In this document: in pieces, positions 52,218-60,189 of the stretch | Position numbering within the stretch: position 1 is the stretch's first letter | Layout of the letters: each line of letters begins with the position of its first letter | Assembly: GCF_001436115.1 (NCBI RefSeq) | Contig: NZ_AYZQ01000002.1 | Location: 343,549 to 407,548, forward strand | DNA from: Lacticaseibacillus brantae DSM 23927 | Lineage (GTDB): Bacteria; Bacillota; Bacilli; Lactobacillales; Lactobacillaceae | Direction: 5' to 3' | DNA length: 64,000 nt | The notes under the pieces: model-generated | What the model saw: the letters and a program-made list of their open reading frames with translations, nothing else | Database searches by the model: none | What the model was told of the DNA's origin: nothing | Position numbers and translations under genes: made by a program

Positions 52218-52247
52218 AAAAACGCCGCCCAAGAAGGCGGCGTTTTA
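52217..52247. terminator. Terminator of the TetR gene
   Basis: AAAACGCCGCC and GGCGGCGTTTT form a GC-rich stem with a 6-nt loop. Confidence 0.9.
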
Positions 52248-52370
52248 AAATACAGCGTTAGCAACCACAGCGTCACTAACTCGAGCATCTTGAAGGTTAA
52301 ACGTGTGTTTAAAGTCTTTGGTTTTAATGGTGCCAGTGGTCAATTCATGGATGCAGGTCTGCAAAGTCAC
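52245..52370 (-). pseudogene. Possible remnant of a small gene
   Basis: The minus strand reads open for 41 residues from a GTG (VTLQTCIHELTTGTIKTKDF..., ending VVANAVF), with a TGA in frame just upstream and no ribosome site. The reading has coding-like composition and resembles the strand-turn-strand pattern of small DUF1659/DUF2922-type proteins, but I cannot confirm that. It may be a 3' fragment of a decayed gene or chance. Confidence 0.25.
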
Positions 52371-52426
52371 TGCGAAAGAACATCAGCCATGTAATGAATG
52401 CTTTTGTTAAGCCGGGAGCTGGTATC

Positions 52427-53194
52427 TTAGTTTAGTGTTTGATTGAAGAAGGCGAGTGTTGAGGCCAACGCGAAGTCAGTATAGTCTCGAGCGTGGCCAA
52501 TCCCTGGTACAACATGCAGCGTCACATCGCGATTCGATTGTGCTGCGGCTTCGACAAAAGCCAGGGGTCCACTTAAAGGTGTCAGCTCATCAGCAGAATT
52601 AAACAGTAACGTTGGGCCAAGCTTGTCGGTCATCAGATTAACCGGATTGACCGTCGATAACGCCTCAGGTGTGGGATCCCCAAGATAATTCTGAATGAAG
52701 TATTTATAGAAAGAATCATTAATCGCATGACGATCAGTTAGCCCCAGTTCTTTGGCGGCATCTAAAGCAGGTTCCACGTCCTGATGGGCATCAAACCAGC
52801 GCTCAAAGTCAAGGATTCCCGACCAGGATACTGCTGGCAGACTAGTGGTTAAGCTGTTCGTCAGCACCATTGTGCCGCCAACACTAGCACCCAGTAAACC
52901 CAAGCGGTTGCGATCAAAATTGAGTGGACTGGCGACTAGCCAAGCCACGAATTGATCCAAATCAGTCTGAGCGGCTGGGAAAAGTGCTGCCGGTGCTAGG
53001 CGATAGTTAGGAATCGCCACGAGATAACCTTGATCGCTAAAGTACTGGCCGATATCGGTTTCATTGGCTTTATCACCACGCAACCAGCCACCACCGTGGA
53101 CAAAGACAATAGCCGCACCATTTGGCTCTGCGGGTGTATAAATATCGGCATCTAAATTATTGGCTTGATCAAAGACAATTGTTGTTTGTTCCAT
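52427..53194 (-). CDS. Alpha/beta hydrolase, carboxylesterase (HSL-like)
   Basis: The 255-residue esterase has HGGGWLRGDK (oxyanion hole, about 34-43), YRLAPAALFPAAQTD, and nucleophile elbow GASVGG. Asp in SADELTPLSG and His in GIGHARDYTD complete the triad. It is a paralogue of the enzyme at 7052. AAGGGGGATTCTCA precedes the ATG. The WxL gene upstream ends 12 bp away, so the two may be co-transcribed. Confidence 0.87.
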   Translation of the reverse strand: MEQTTIVFDQANNLDADIYTPAEPNGAAIVFVHGGGWLRGDKANETDIGQYFSDQGYLVAIPNYRLAPAALFPAAQTDLDQFVAWLVASPLNFDRNRLGLLGASVGGTMVLTNSLTTSLPAVSWSGILDFERWFDAHQDVEPALDAAKELGLTDRHAINDSFYKYFIQNYLGDPTPEALSTVNPVNLMTDKLGPTLLFNSADELTPLSGPLAFVEAAAQSNRDVTLHVVPGIGHARDYTDFALASTLAFFNQTLN

Positions 53195-53206
53195 TGAGAA
53201 TCCCCC

Positions 53207-54625
53207 TTATTCAGACTCGCTTTTAACTGTAGCGACTTTCTGGGTTGGCTGCAAGTTTTCAGCCGGGGGAGTGAGGGTGAGGAGCCATTTAATTTTGGCC
53301 TGGTAGTCACCCGCGGTCGCGTAGGGGTTACGTTTGATGGCTAATCCAGATCCGGTTAACAGCGTGCTGAATGTCTCGCCGCGGGGGCGTTGAACTATTG
53401 AAACAGCATCGCCACCGGCAGATAATTCGACTTGACTGGGGCCTAAGTTCAGATTGAGAGTTGCCTCCAGCTTGGTGGCCTTTGTTTCTAGTGAGGACAA
53501 CTGGGCGGATAACTGCCAGCTCCCAGCCCCGTGACCACGGTCCGTGATTGCCAATGGCGCTGTGGCTGTGACAGGCAGTTGGGCCGATTGGGAAACGACG
53601 GCGGCCAAGTTGATTGGTTCAGTTGTGATCTCCGGCACTGAATTGAGGCTAGGTCCAGGATCAGGGCGTGGGGCAGTCAATGACAGCGTAGCAACGTTGG
53701 ACCAGCCATGTTCCGCACCTGAGAAGCGCTCATTTGGAATGAGTTCCACTTGGAAGCGACGATTCTGGTCGGGATTGGTGCTTAAATCTGGTGCGGGATT
53801 CGTGGTAAACTGATAACGCGCATGTGTCGCGCCTGGAATAGCTTTTTTGTTGCCAGTTTGGTCGACGGCGTACCATTGAAAACTATAATCTGCTGAGTCA
53901 TGCAATCCATTCAACTCAAAAGTGACAGGATCACCAGCGGCAACTGTTTGGTCTTTGACTCCGCCCACGAGAAGTTGCGTGCTGGCTGACAATTTGCCAG
54001 CCGTCGCAGTAATGGTCACGAGGCCCGTTTTATTGGGTTGGCTGGTAATAATTCCGGTTGCAGAGTCAATTGTGACAATCCCCGCCGGCGCCACTGACCA
54101 CGTCACCCTGGCCGTCGCATTGGCTGGCTCAAAAGCGACATCAGCCCGGGTTGATTCACCAGGTAAAATCGTGTCGTGCGCCAGTTTCAAACTCATCGCA
54201 GTGGGTGGGATGATGCTAGGCGTGACGATGATTGAAAAGCCCTGGGAATAATAAGTTCCTTTCATAACATTCTCCCAATCCGCCTGAATTTGAAAATTAT
54301 AGGTTCCCGCGACTTGAGGTGTCATGGTGAAGCTTGCGGTATCGAATTTGGTATATTTCCGCGACAAGATACTTTGCCAACCACTCCCCTGTTGCTGCCA
54401 AAGGGTATAAGTGACGCTCTTTTTGATGATGAGGGCACCTGGCCAACTATTAAACGTGATAGTTGCGCCTTGACCCAAGAGGATCGTTTGACTCTGCGGT
54501 TCGGCATTAAAGCCACCGCCAAAAAAATCGTTCCCTGACGGCACTTGGTAGGTGGGGGCGGCGGAAACTGTGGTGGCAGGGAGAAATCCCAACCAAATAG
54601 TGAGCAATAATAAGAATCGTCGCAT
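53207..54625 (-). CDS. WxL-domain surface protein with Big_2-like domain (1)
   Basis: The 472-residue secreted protein has a signal peptide (cleaved near VSAAP, residue 22), an N-terminal beta domain with GGGFNAEPQSQTILLGQ, a Big_2-like bacterial Ig domain (LKLAHDTILPGESTRADVAF to LVTITATAGK, about 145-220) and an Ig-like PKD-style module. A C-terminal WxL domain carries SWQLSAQ (about 367) and KWLLTLTPP (about 447). WxL domains attach to the wall through peptidoglycan. AAGGAG lies 10 nt before the ATG; an upstream TTG is too close. No csc cluster partner is adjacent. Confidence 0.82.
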   Translation of the reverse strand: MRRFLLLLTIWLGFLPATTVSAAPTYQVPSGNDFFGGGFNAEPQSQTILLGQGATITFNSWPGALIIKKSVTYTLWQQQGSGWQSILSRKYTKFDTASFTMTPQVAGTYNFQIQADWENVMKGTYYSQGFSIIVTPSIIPPTAMSLKLAHDTILPGESTRADVAFEPANATARVTWSVAPAGIVTIDSATGIITSQPNKTGLVTITATAGKLSASTQLLVGGVKDQTVAAGDPVTFELNGLHDSADYSFQWYAVDQTGNKKAIPGATHARYQFTTNPAPDLSTNPDQNRRFQVELIPNERFSGAEHGWSNVATLSLTAPRPDPGPSLNSVPEITTEPINLAAVVSQSAQLPVTATAPLAITDRGHGAGSWQLSAQLSSLETKATKLEATLNLNLGPSQVELSAGGDAVSIVQRPRGETFSTLLTGSGLAIKRNPYATAGDYQAKIKWLLTLTPPAENLQPTQKVATVKSESE

Positions 54626-54732
54626 TGATGGCAAGCTCCTTTCGTTGTCTTGTAGTCTACGGGGCGGATTTAGTAATAGTCAATCTTAAATAAATTTATG
54701 AAAATTCAGTATTATTACAATAAGGAGATGCC

Positions 54733-55617
54733 ATGCTTTTCTCGTTTGAATATGTCGTTCCAGCTGCAACCACAGTTAAAAAGTTTTTGGCGATGCAAGG
54801 TGTCAGTCACCGGTTGTTTGCTAAAGTCACGTCTGCGCGGCTCATTTGGCGCAATGGTGAACCAGTTAGGAATGCCCCACTAAAGGCAGGGGATAGAATC
54901 AAATTCAGTTTGCCTGCAGAAAGTGGTCTGAAACCGAGCCACAAAGCGTTAGCTGTGGTGTTTGAAGATGATAATTGGCTCGTCATTAACAAGCCGGCAG
55001 GACTTACCAGTGTTCCGGGTCCAAGTTCACCGGATGACAGTGTGGTGAACCGGGCCGCAGGCTACTTGGTGACTCAAGGTTATGATGGTCCCCAGCCGGC
55101 GGCAATTACGCGGTTGGATCGAGATACCGTTGGGCTGGTCTTAGTGGCTAAACACAGCTTTGCTCAAGGCCGGCTTGATCAACTCGGCGTCAACCAGACG
55201 ATTGATAAGCGCTATCGAGCGGTGATTAGCGGCCACTTGACCCAGCAATCAGGGATCATCGACTTGCCTTTAGGGTTGGCGGTCGACGGTGTTCACCGGG
55301 AAGTTCAATTGCAAGGCCAGCAGGCCCAAACACAGTATCGCGTCATTGCAGAGAATTCGGAGTTTTCATTGCTGGAAATTAAATTACTGACCGGCAGGAC
55401 CCACCAGATTCGGGCCCATTTCGCCCATCTTGGTCATCCGCTGGTGGGCGATACGCTGTATGGTGGCGAGACAACTGTGTTGACTACACAGGCACTCCAA
55501 GCTTATTACCTCAGTTTTACGGATCCTTTTAGTGGAATGACTCGTGAGTTTGACTTACCCTTGCCCGATGAATTTCGTCAGTTTATGTCGGAGGGACCAG
55601 GTTCAATGTCCAAGTAA
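54733..55617 (+). CDS. RluA-family pseudouridine synthase
   Basis: The 294-residue enzyme isomerises uridine in rRNA or tRNA. It has an N-terminal S4-like region, NKPAGLTSVPG, the catalytic Asp in ITRLDRDTVGLVLVAK and LLTGRTHQIRAHFAHLGHPLVGD. This is the RluD/RluC group. AATAAGGAGATGCC precedes the ATG. It sits between two WxL genes and its 3' end overlaps the second of them, convergent, by 35 bp. Confidence 0.92.
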   Translation: MLFSFEYVVPAATTVKKFLAMQGVSHRLFAKVTSARLIWRNGEPVRNAPLKAGDRIKFSLPAESGLKPSHKALAVVFEDDNWLVINKPAGLTSVPGPSSPDDSVVNRAAGYLVTQGYDGPQPAAITRLDRDTVGLVLVAKHSFAQGRLDQLGVNQTIDKRYRAVISGHLTQQSGIIDLPLGLAVDGVHREVQLQGQQAQTQYRVIAENSEFSLLEIKLLTGRTHQIRAHFAHLGHPLVGDTLYGGETTVLTTQALQAYYLSFTDPFSGMTREFDLPLPDEFRQFMSEGPGSMSK

Positions 55618-56977
55618 TGCTACCCTGATATTGCCCAAGTCGGGCTTCAGGGCTTTTTTTAATCCTAAAGAACGCACTCAAAGCTTCACGTGGCACGTCC
55701 CACGATGTGCCGCGCTTTTGAGTGGCAATTTGCGTTTGGACGTCTGGCTGCAGCGTGATTGGTGAGGCCAAGTTTAAAGTGAGGACCGCATCTAGTCGCT
55801 GGCTGCCAAGCATTAGGTGTCCAATCGTGGCAGTCAAATACCAATTCCCCGGACCGCTCCCAATATCGATAACTGATATCCCACTATTGGGAGTGGCATT
55901 CGCCCGACTGTCCAAAGTTTGGACAGTCTCAAGTGAGACGCTGGCAGAGAAATTAGGGGCACTTTGTAGCCAAGGCACGGGACCGGTAGCCGGATTCACT
56001 AAATGGAGTGTGGCGATTCGCGTCAGGAGGGTTTCTTCGGTATTGCTGAAGATGATTTGAGCTCTGAAACGGCGATTATTGTCGGGATTGGTTGTTAAAT
56101 CAGGATTCGAGCTGGTTTTAATTTGTAGTGTTGGTCCGGTCACCCCAGGTATTAGTTTTTGCGCACCATTTGGCCCAATCTCATACCATTGATAGGTATA
56201 TTGCCCGATTGGGCGGGCCGAGACACTAAAAGTTGCAGTTTGACCAGGATTGACGGTTTGATTACTGAGACCGCCGATGTCTAAAAGTTTCGAATCGCTC
56301 AAACCGTTCGCCGTTGCGGTGACTGTTGCCACGCCGGTCTTATCTGGATAGGTCGTGATCGCCCCTGTGTTGGGGTCAATGGTAGCCAAATCAGCGGGCT
56401 TAATCGACCAAGTAATTTGGCTTGTTGAACCCGCTGGCTCTAAATGCGCTTCGGCTTGGGTTGTCATCCCGGGGAGCAATGACTCTCGGGGGAGCGACAC
56501 ACTCACTTTGGTTGCTGGGAGTGGTTTGGCAATGACGTGAATGACAATCACGCGGGAGAAGTAATCTGACCAGCGAATGCCGAGCAGTTTCCCGAACATC
56601 TCGGCCTCAAGCTGGAGGTAATACGTGCCTGGTGGCATCGGTCCAAAGGTATATTTCGTTGTGCCCGGGAAGTCTTGCTGGTCATCGATTTTGACGGGGA
56701 GCCATGAGTTATTGGCGCTCAAATAACGATACCAGGTATAACGGGTGGCTTTGAGTGATGTGGCATAAATAAAAGCGAAATCTGCCTTGGCGGAAAGTTC
56801 CTTAGTTTGATCACTGAGAATGGTGATTTCAGTTTCAGGTTCATTCGAGAACCCGCCGCCTAAAAAACTATAGCCAGACGGCAGTCCTAATCGGGGCGTG
56901 TCAGCAGCTTGCAAGGTTGTCGGCAGCGAGAAGACTAAAATGAAGACCAGCAGCAACAACAACAGTCGTTTTCGCAT
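55583..56977 (-). CDS. WxL-domain surface protein with Big_2-like domain (2)
   Basis: The 464-residue paralogue of the preceding WxL protein has the same domain order: signal peptide (cleaved near LQAAD), GYSFLGGGFSNEPETEITIL, a Big_2-like domain (ATKVSVSLPRESLLPG to VATVTATANG), an Ig-like module with YTYQWYEIGPNG, and a C-terminal WxL domain with NWYLTATIGHL (about 378) and SITWTLNLVPPT at the end. AAAGGAAGATTTTT precedes the ATG at 56977; the longer reading lacks a site. The stop lies inside the RluA-family gene. Confidence 0.82.
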   Translation of the reverse strand: MRKRLLLLLLVFILVFSLPTTLQAADTPRLGLPSGYSFLGGGFSNEPETEITILSDQTKELSAKADFAFIYATSLKATRYTWYRYLSANNSWLPVKIDDQQDFPGTTKYTFGPMPPGTYYLQLEAEMFGKLLGIRWSDYFSRVIVIHVIAKPLPATKVSVSLPRESLLPGMTTQAEAHLEPAGSTSQITWSIKPADLATIDPNTGAITTYPDKTGVATVTATANGLSDSKLLDIGGLSNQTVNPGQTATFSVSARPIGQYTYQWYEIGPNGAQKLIPGVTGPTLQIKTSSNPDLTTNPDNNRRFRAQIIFSNTEETLLTRIATLHLVNPATGPVPWLQSAPNFSASVSLETVQTLDSRANATPNSGISVIDIGSGPGNWYLTATIGHLMLGSQRLDAVLTLNLASPITLQPDVQTQIATQKRGTSWDVPREALSAFFRIKKSPEARLGQYQGSITWTLNLVPPT

Positions 56978-57130
56978 AAAAATCTTCCTTTCTCGAATTG
57001 AACCCATTATGGCAAGCCCCTCATTTATACGCAAATATAATTTTAGTTGTTATCCGATAATAAGAAGCCTTAATATAAAAGGAAAATAAGATTTAAATTG
57101 ATGGTTACTACGAGATATGATTTTTTGCAC

Positions 57131-57160
57131 AAAAAAAGTCCGCGGACAATGTCCACGGAC
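57131..57160 (-). terminator. Terminator of rpmG
   Basis: On the minus strand GTCCGTGGAC-ATT-GTCCGCGGAC is followed by seven T residues, 15 bp after the rpmG stop. Confidence 0.9.
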
Positions 57161-57175
57161 GGGGTAAAACGCTGA

Positions 57176-57325
57176 TTACTTAACTTCTGTAAAGACAACG
57201 CGCTTACGCAACTTTGGAGAATACTTCTTCAAAGATAAACGATCTGGCGTGTTACGCTTGTTCTTGGAAGTTAGGTAAATCCGTTCACCGGTTTCAGCGT
57301 TGGCGAGAATAATATGATCACGCAT
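57176..57325 (-). CDS. rpmG: 50S ribosomal protein L33, cysteine-free form
   Basis: The 49-residue protein begins [19 protein letters not shown] and ends [10 protein letters not shown], with [19 protein letters not shown] in the middle. It lacks the two CxxC pairs that bind zinc, so it is a C-minus paralogue; Firmicutes often carry one or more C-plus copies as well. GAGGTGCATCAGT precedes the ATG. Confidence 0.95.
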   Translation of the reverse strand: MRDHIILANAETGERIYLTSKNKRNTPDRLSLKKYSPKLRKRVVFTEVK

Positions 57326-57392
57326 ACTGATGCACCTCACTTAGTTTAAATTAACTTAATAAGCATACCGAAATTCCAGGAAAAGTCAAGAT

Positions 57393-57959
57393 TTATCGGG
57401 GAAACTCAACCACCGGGTGGAGTTGATGGGCGGTAGCAATCTTGTTAATCCCATTGGGATCACTAGCAGCAATCCCTTTCAAATCAATAGTGTCAGCTTC
57501 ACCGGTCTCGGCTTGAACAATCCGGAAGAGCGCTGCTGCTGGATAGGCAAGCACTTCTTGATCAGTGACCAGAAATTGCGTCTCTTGGGTTAAGAATGGG
57601 ACATCTTGCAGGACTGACAGCAAGTCTTGATTAGCCTCAATGAATAGATTCAGGTTGGCCCAACTATCGACAACATTAATTGCCGGACGGTCGGGATCAA
57701 GAAAACTGGCAAAACTGTGAAGATCTTGCTCCCACTGGCGGACCGCACTTTCAGCGAAGGTCACCTGATCTAATTGTTGGTTCAACAAGGTGCTGACACT
57801 TTCAGACCGCACACCGTCGGACATCGCCGTCATGCGCGTCACCAAGTCGGTCAGGCACTGGAATGCCTTTTTACTTGCAGTGAGAAAGGCGATGACGTCT
57901 TGACCATCGGCATCGTCGAAAGCAGTTTTGAATGATTCATCAATAATTTCGTTAGCCAT
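57393..57959 (-). CDS. Unknown cytoplasmic protein paired with a WxL gene
   Basis: The 188-residue, acidic protein (MANEIIDESFKTAFDDADGQDVIAF) is probably helical at first, with LFIEANQDLLSVLQDVPFL and a mixed C-terminus ending LHPVVEFPR. There is no signal peptide. I recognise no family. AAGGAGTTTTCTC precedes the ATG, and it starts 11 bp after the WxL-only gene, so the two are an operon. Confidence 0.65.
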   Translation of the reverse strand: MANEIIDESFKTAFDDADGQDVIAFLTASKKAFQCLTDLVTRMTAMSDGVRSESVSTLLNQQLDQVTFAESAVRQWEQDLHSFASFLDPDRPAINVVDSWANLNLFIEANQDLLSVLQDVPFLTQETQFLVTDQEVLAYPAAALFRIVQAETGEADTIDLKGIAASDPNGINKIATAHQLHPVVEFPR

Positions 57960-57970
57960 GAGAAAACTCC

Positions 57971-58516
57971 TTAATCTTCTTTTGTTACTTCTAATATAGA
58001 ATAGTTTTGCTCTGGCGTCAGGTTTTTCGCATCTGGATGGGGAATCATCTTGAGTTGCCAGGTCATGCGAGCAGTGTAAATACCAGCTGTAGCCCACACG
58101 TTTTGGCTTAGCTGAAGCTGGGTCTGGGCCGTGAGGCGGGTTGTCTTAGCACCGACCCCTGACCAAAGATCAATAGGTGTTTGGGGGCTGAGTGAGGCCG
58201 AGAACTCGGGGCCACTTAAAGTGAGTTGTGCATCCGTTAGGGGCTGCCCGCTGCTATCTTGTACCTGTGAAAATGCAACTGCTAAAGTCCAGCTCGTGTC
58301 GGGTGCTGCTTGCACCTGGAGTGTTTCCGGCTTGGCCAGCGGGAGATTGACTGTTTGATGGATCAGTGTGGCCAAGTCGATCTGGCCAAAATCCAGTGAT
58401 GGAAAGTCAGAAGCAACTGGTGCATTGGCATCGGGAACGGTAAACTCAATCGTAAATGATTCGCGAATTGCCTCGGCGTGAACCACCTGGGGCATGTAGG
58501 GCCATAGAAACCACAT
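57971..58516 (-). CDS. WxL-domain-only surface protein (3)
   Basis: The 181-residue protein has a very short secretion signal (MWFLWPYMPQVVHAEA) lacking the usual basic start. The rest is a WxL domain: SWTLAVAFSQV (Trp76) and YTARMTWQLKMIP (Trp153). AGGAGGTTATT precedes the ATG. It starts only 23 bp from the divergent GNAT gene. Stand-alone WxL proteins may bind other WxL or csc proteins on the wall. Confidence 0.78.
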   Translation of the reverse strand: MWFLWPYMPQVVHAEAIRESFTIEFTVPDANAPVASDFPSLDFGQIDLATLIHQTVNLPLAKPETLQVQAAPDTSWTLAVAFSQVQDSSGQPLTDAQLTLSGPEFSASLSPQTPIDLWSGVGAKTTRLTAQTQLQLSQNVWATAGIYTARMTWQLKMIPHPDAKNLTPEQNYSILEVTKED

Positions 58517-58539
58517 AATAACCTCCTAGAAGGGAATCA

Positions 58540-59040
58540 ATGATGACTTTAATTCGACATTTTCAACCAGAAGACTTTGATCAGTTTGCAGCGATTGTCA
58601 GAAATCCACGTGTGGCGACGCCTGCCGGCTTGGGTCCACTCAATGATTCAGAAATTATCAGTCAATTTCAAACCGCTTTGCGATATCCGGAAATTTGGGC
58701 GGTGATTGTTAATGATCAAGTTGTTGGGCAATTTGGCGCCTATGATCGGGGCGTCGATCCCAGCCAACCAGATGCCACCTCTCGCGAAATTGGTTTCTTT
58801 TTGGCTGAAGCTTATTGGGGCCAAGGCATCATGGGCCAAGCGCTTGAGTTGGGGTTAACACAACTACAACAACGCGAAGTCGTGGACGTTTGGGCCGGGG
58901 TGTTCCCAGATAATACGCGGTCACAACAATTGCTGTTGGCACATCAATTCGACTTTCAATTTGAAGTGCCATTACCGGCTGGCTTGACTCAGAATTCAGC
59001 GTCTGCAGAATGGTATTTCCGCCGGCCACTTGGTCAATGA
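58540..59040 (+). CDS. GNAT-family N-acetyltransferase (RimJ/RimL-like)
   Basis: The 166-residue protein has the GNAT acetyl-CoA loop at EAYWGQGIMGQAL (about 91-103) and a RimJ/RimL-like start MMTLIRHFQPEDFDQFA. VFPDNTRSQQLLLAHQF is the typical C-terminal acceptor-side block. It probably acetylates a small molecule or protein N-terminus. AGAAGGGAATCA precedes the ATG at 58540. It is divergent from a WxL gene at only 23 bp. Confidence 0.88.
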   Translation: MMTLIRHFQPEDFDQFAAIVRNPRVATPAGLGPLNDSEIISQFQTALRYPEIWAVIVNDQVVGQFGAYDRGVDPSQPDATSREIGFFLAEAYWGQGIMGQALELGLTQLQQREVVDVWAGVFPDNTRSQQLLLAHQFDFQFEVPLPAGLTQNSASAEWYFRRPLGQ

Positions 59041-59128
59041 AAAATAAAAAATAGTGATATTTTTAAAGATGAGAATAATTGCTTTCTTTTCAAATTTTGC
59101 CGTTTACACAAGCGTAAAACTCGTTTAA

Positions 59129-59137
59129 TGGTATAAT
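59129..59137 (+). promoter_or_regulatory. Extended -10 promoter of the 185-residue unknown gene
   Basis: TGGTATAAT is an extended -10 element, 30 bp before the ATG at 59168. Confidence 0.6.
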
Positions 59138-59167
59138 GAAATCAATTAACAGTTGGAGGGTTTCAAA

Positions 59168-59725
59168 ATGACTTCGCAGACCGAATACAGTGAGATTTAC
59201 GCTAAACGGTTAGCAGCGATTGAAAAAGATCCTGCGTACACCGTCCTGTCCAGTATGAATCAGCCAATGTCTGAGACGCCGGAAACGGTCACCCAGTATA
59301 TTGTCTATACTGATTTTAAATTTGACCAGCAACAACAAAAAACCAACTCAATCTATGTCTATACACCTTTTGCCAATGTCGATAAATACGGGCATTCAAA
59401 GGCTGACTATCAAGCACAACTTCTTTTTGAAACCAACAAGTGGAACAATCACATGCACATTACGGTCTTAGAAACCCTCGGCTCCGAAAGCCGGTTGGCC
59501 TTTTATGACTTCCAGAATTTGGGCCTGGCTCAATTGGCGCTTAAAGCCTTGATTAACTTGGCTAACCGCTCTGAAATCGAATTGATCAAGGGTAACTTGA
59601 GTTCCTTTGATAAAGAAAATTTCGCCAAATTGCAGCATATTTTTAACAAATTCGACTTTGAAGTTGAAGTTTCTGATGAACAACAAGGCATTGGCCGGAT
59701 TCAACGGACTCTTCATCACGATTAG
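59168..59725 (+). CDS. Unknown cytoplasmic protein
   Basis: The 185-residue protein begins MTSQTEYSEIYAKRLAAIEKD. It has alternating strands (QYIVYTDFKFDQQ, IYVYTPFANVD) and helical C-terminal segments (LAQLALKALINLANRSEIELI). The last part resembles GNAT-like folds, but the acetyl-CoA loop is not evident. TTGGAGGGTTTCAAA precedes the ATG. The tautomerase gene follows after 27 bp, probably in the same operon. Confidence 0.65.
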   Translation: MTSQTEYSEIYAKRLAAIEKDPAYTVLSSMNQPMSETPETVTQYIVYTDFKFDQQQQKTNSIYVYTPFANVDKYGHSKADYQAQLLFETNKWNNHMHITVLETLGSESRLAFYDFQNLGLAQLALKALINLANRSEIELIKGNLSSFDKENFAKLQHIFNKFDFEVEVSDEQQGIGRIQRTLHHD

Positions 59726-59752
59726 TGTTTAAGAAAGGCGGTCATGGCTGTC

Positions 59753-60145
59753 ATGCCATTATTACATTTTCACCTGGTCGAGAACGCTTGGACTTCAGCT
59801 GAAATTCAAACGCTGCTCGATATTGCTTATGACACCACGTTAACTGCGTTTGGTGCGCCTCAAGGTGATCGTTACCAGATTGTGTCAAAACATCCTGCAA
59901 ATGAGTTAATCTTAGGCGATACCGGACTGGGATTCACTCGGTCGAACCGCCGGGTGGTTCTGAGCATTCGGACCAGACCGCGGACAGCCGCACAGAAGCG
60001 CCAGTTCTATCAACTACTTAGTGATCGCTATGCCGAGGCCCTTAAGTTAGACCGGCAAGATTTAATGATTAATTTGGTCACTAATACCGACGAAGACTGG
60101 AGTTTCCATGCTGGGCACGCCGAATTTCTTGACGGTGAATTATAA
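59753..60145 (+). CDS. Tautomerase-superfamily protein
   Basis: The 130-residue protein reads MPLLHFHLVENAWTSAEIQTLLD and has LSIRTRPRTAAQKRQFY, matching the Tautomerase_2 family. Catalysis needs Pro as the first mature residue. The ATG at 59753 gives Met-Pro; the in-frame ATG at 59744, with AGAAAGGCGGTC before it, would add MAV and bury Pro. Function therefore favours 59753, although the ribosome site fits 59744 a little better. Substrate is unknown. Confidence 0.78.
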   Translation: MPLLHFHLVENAWTSAEIQTLLDIAYDTTLTAFGAPQGDRYQIVSKHPANELILGDTGLGFTRSNRRVVLSIRTRPRTAAQKRQFYQLLSDRYAEALKLDRQDLMINLVTNTDEDWSFHAGHAEFLDGEL

Positions 60146-60173
60146 AAAAGCCTCGACCATTAGGGTCAAGGCT
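60144..60173 (-). terminator. Terminator of the DedA gene
   Basis: On the minus strand AGCCTTGACC pairs with GGTCGAGGCT, followed by six T residues. It begins 17 bp after the DedA stop. Confidence 0.85.
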
Positions 60174-60189
60174 CAGTTACCTCTGAGAA

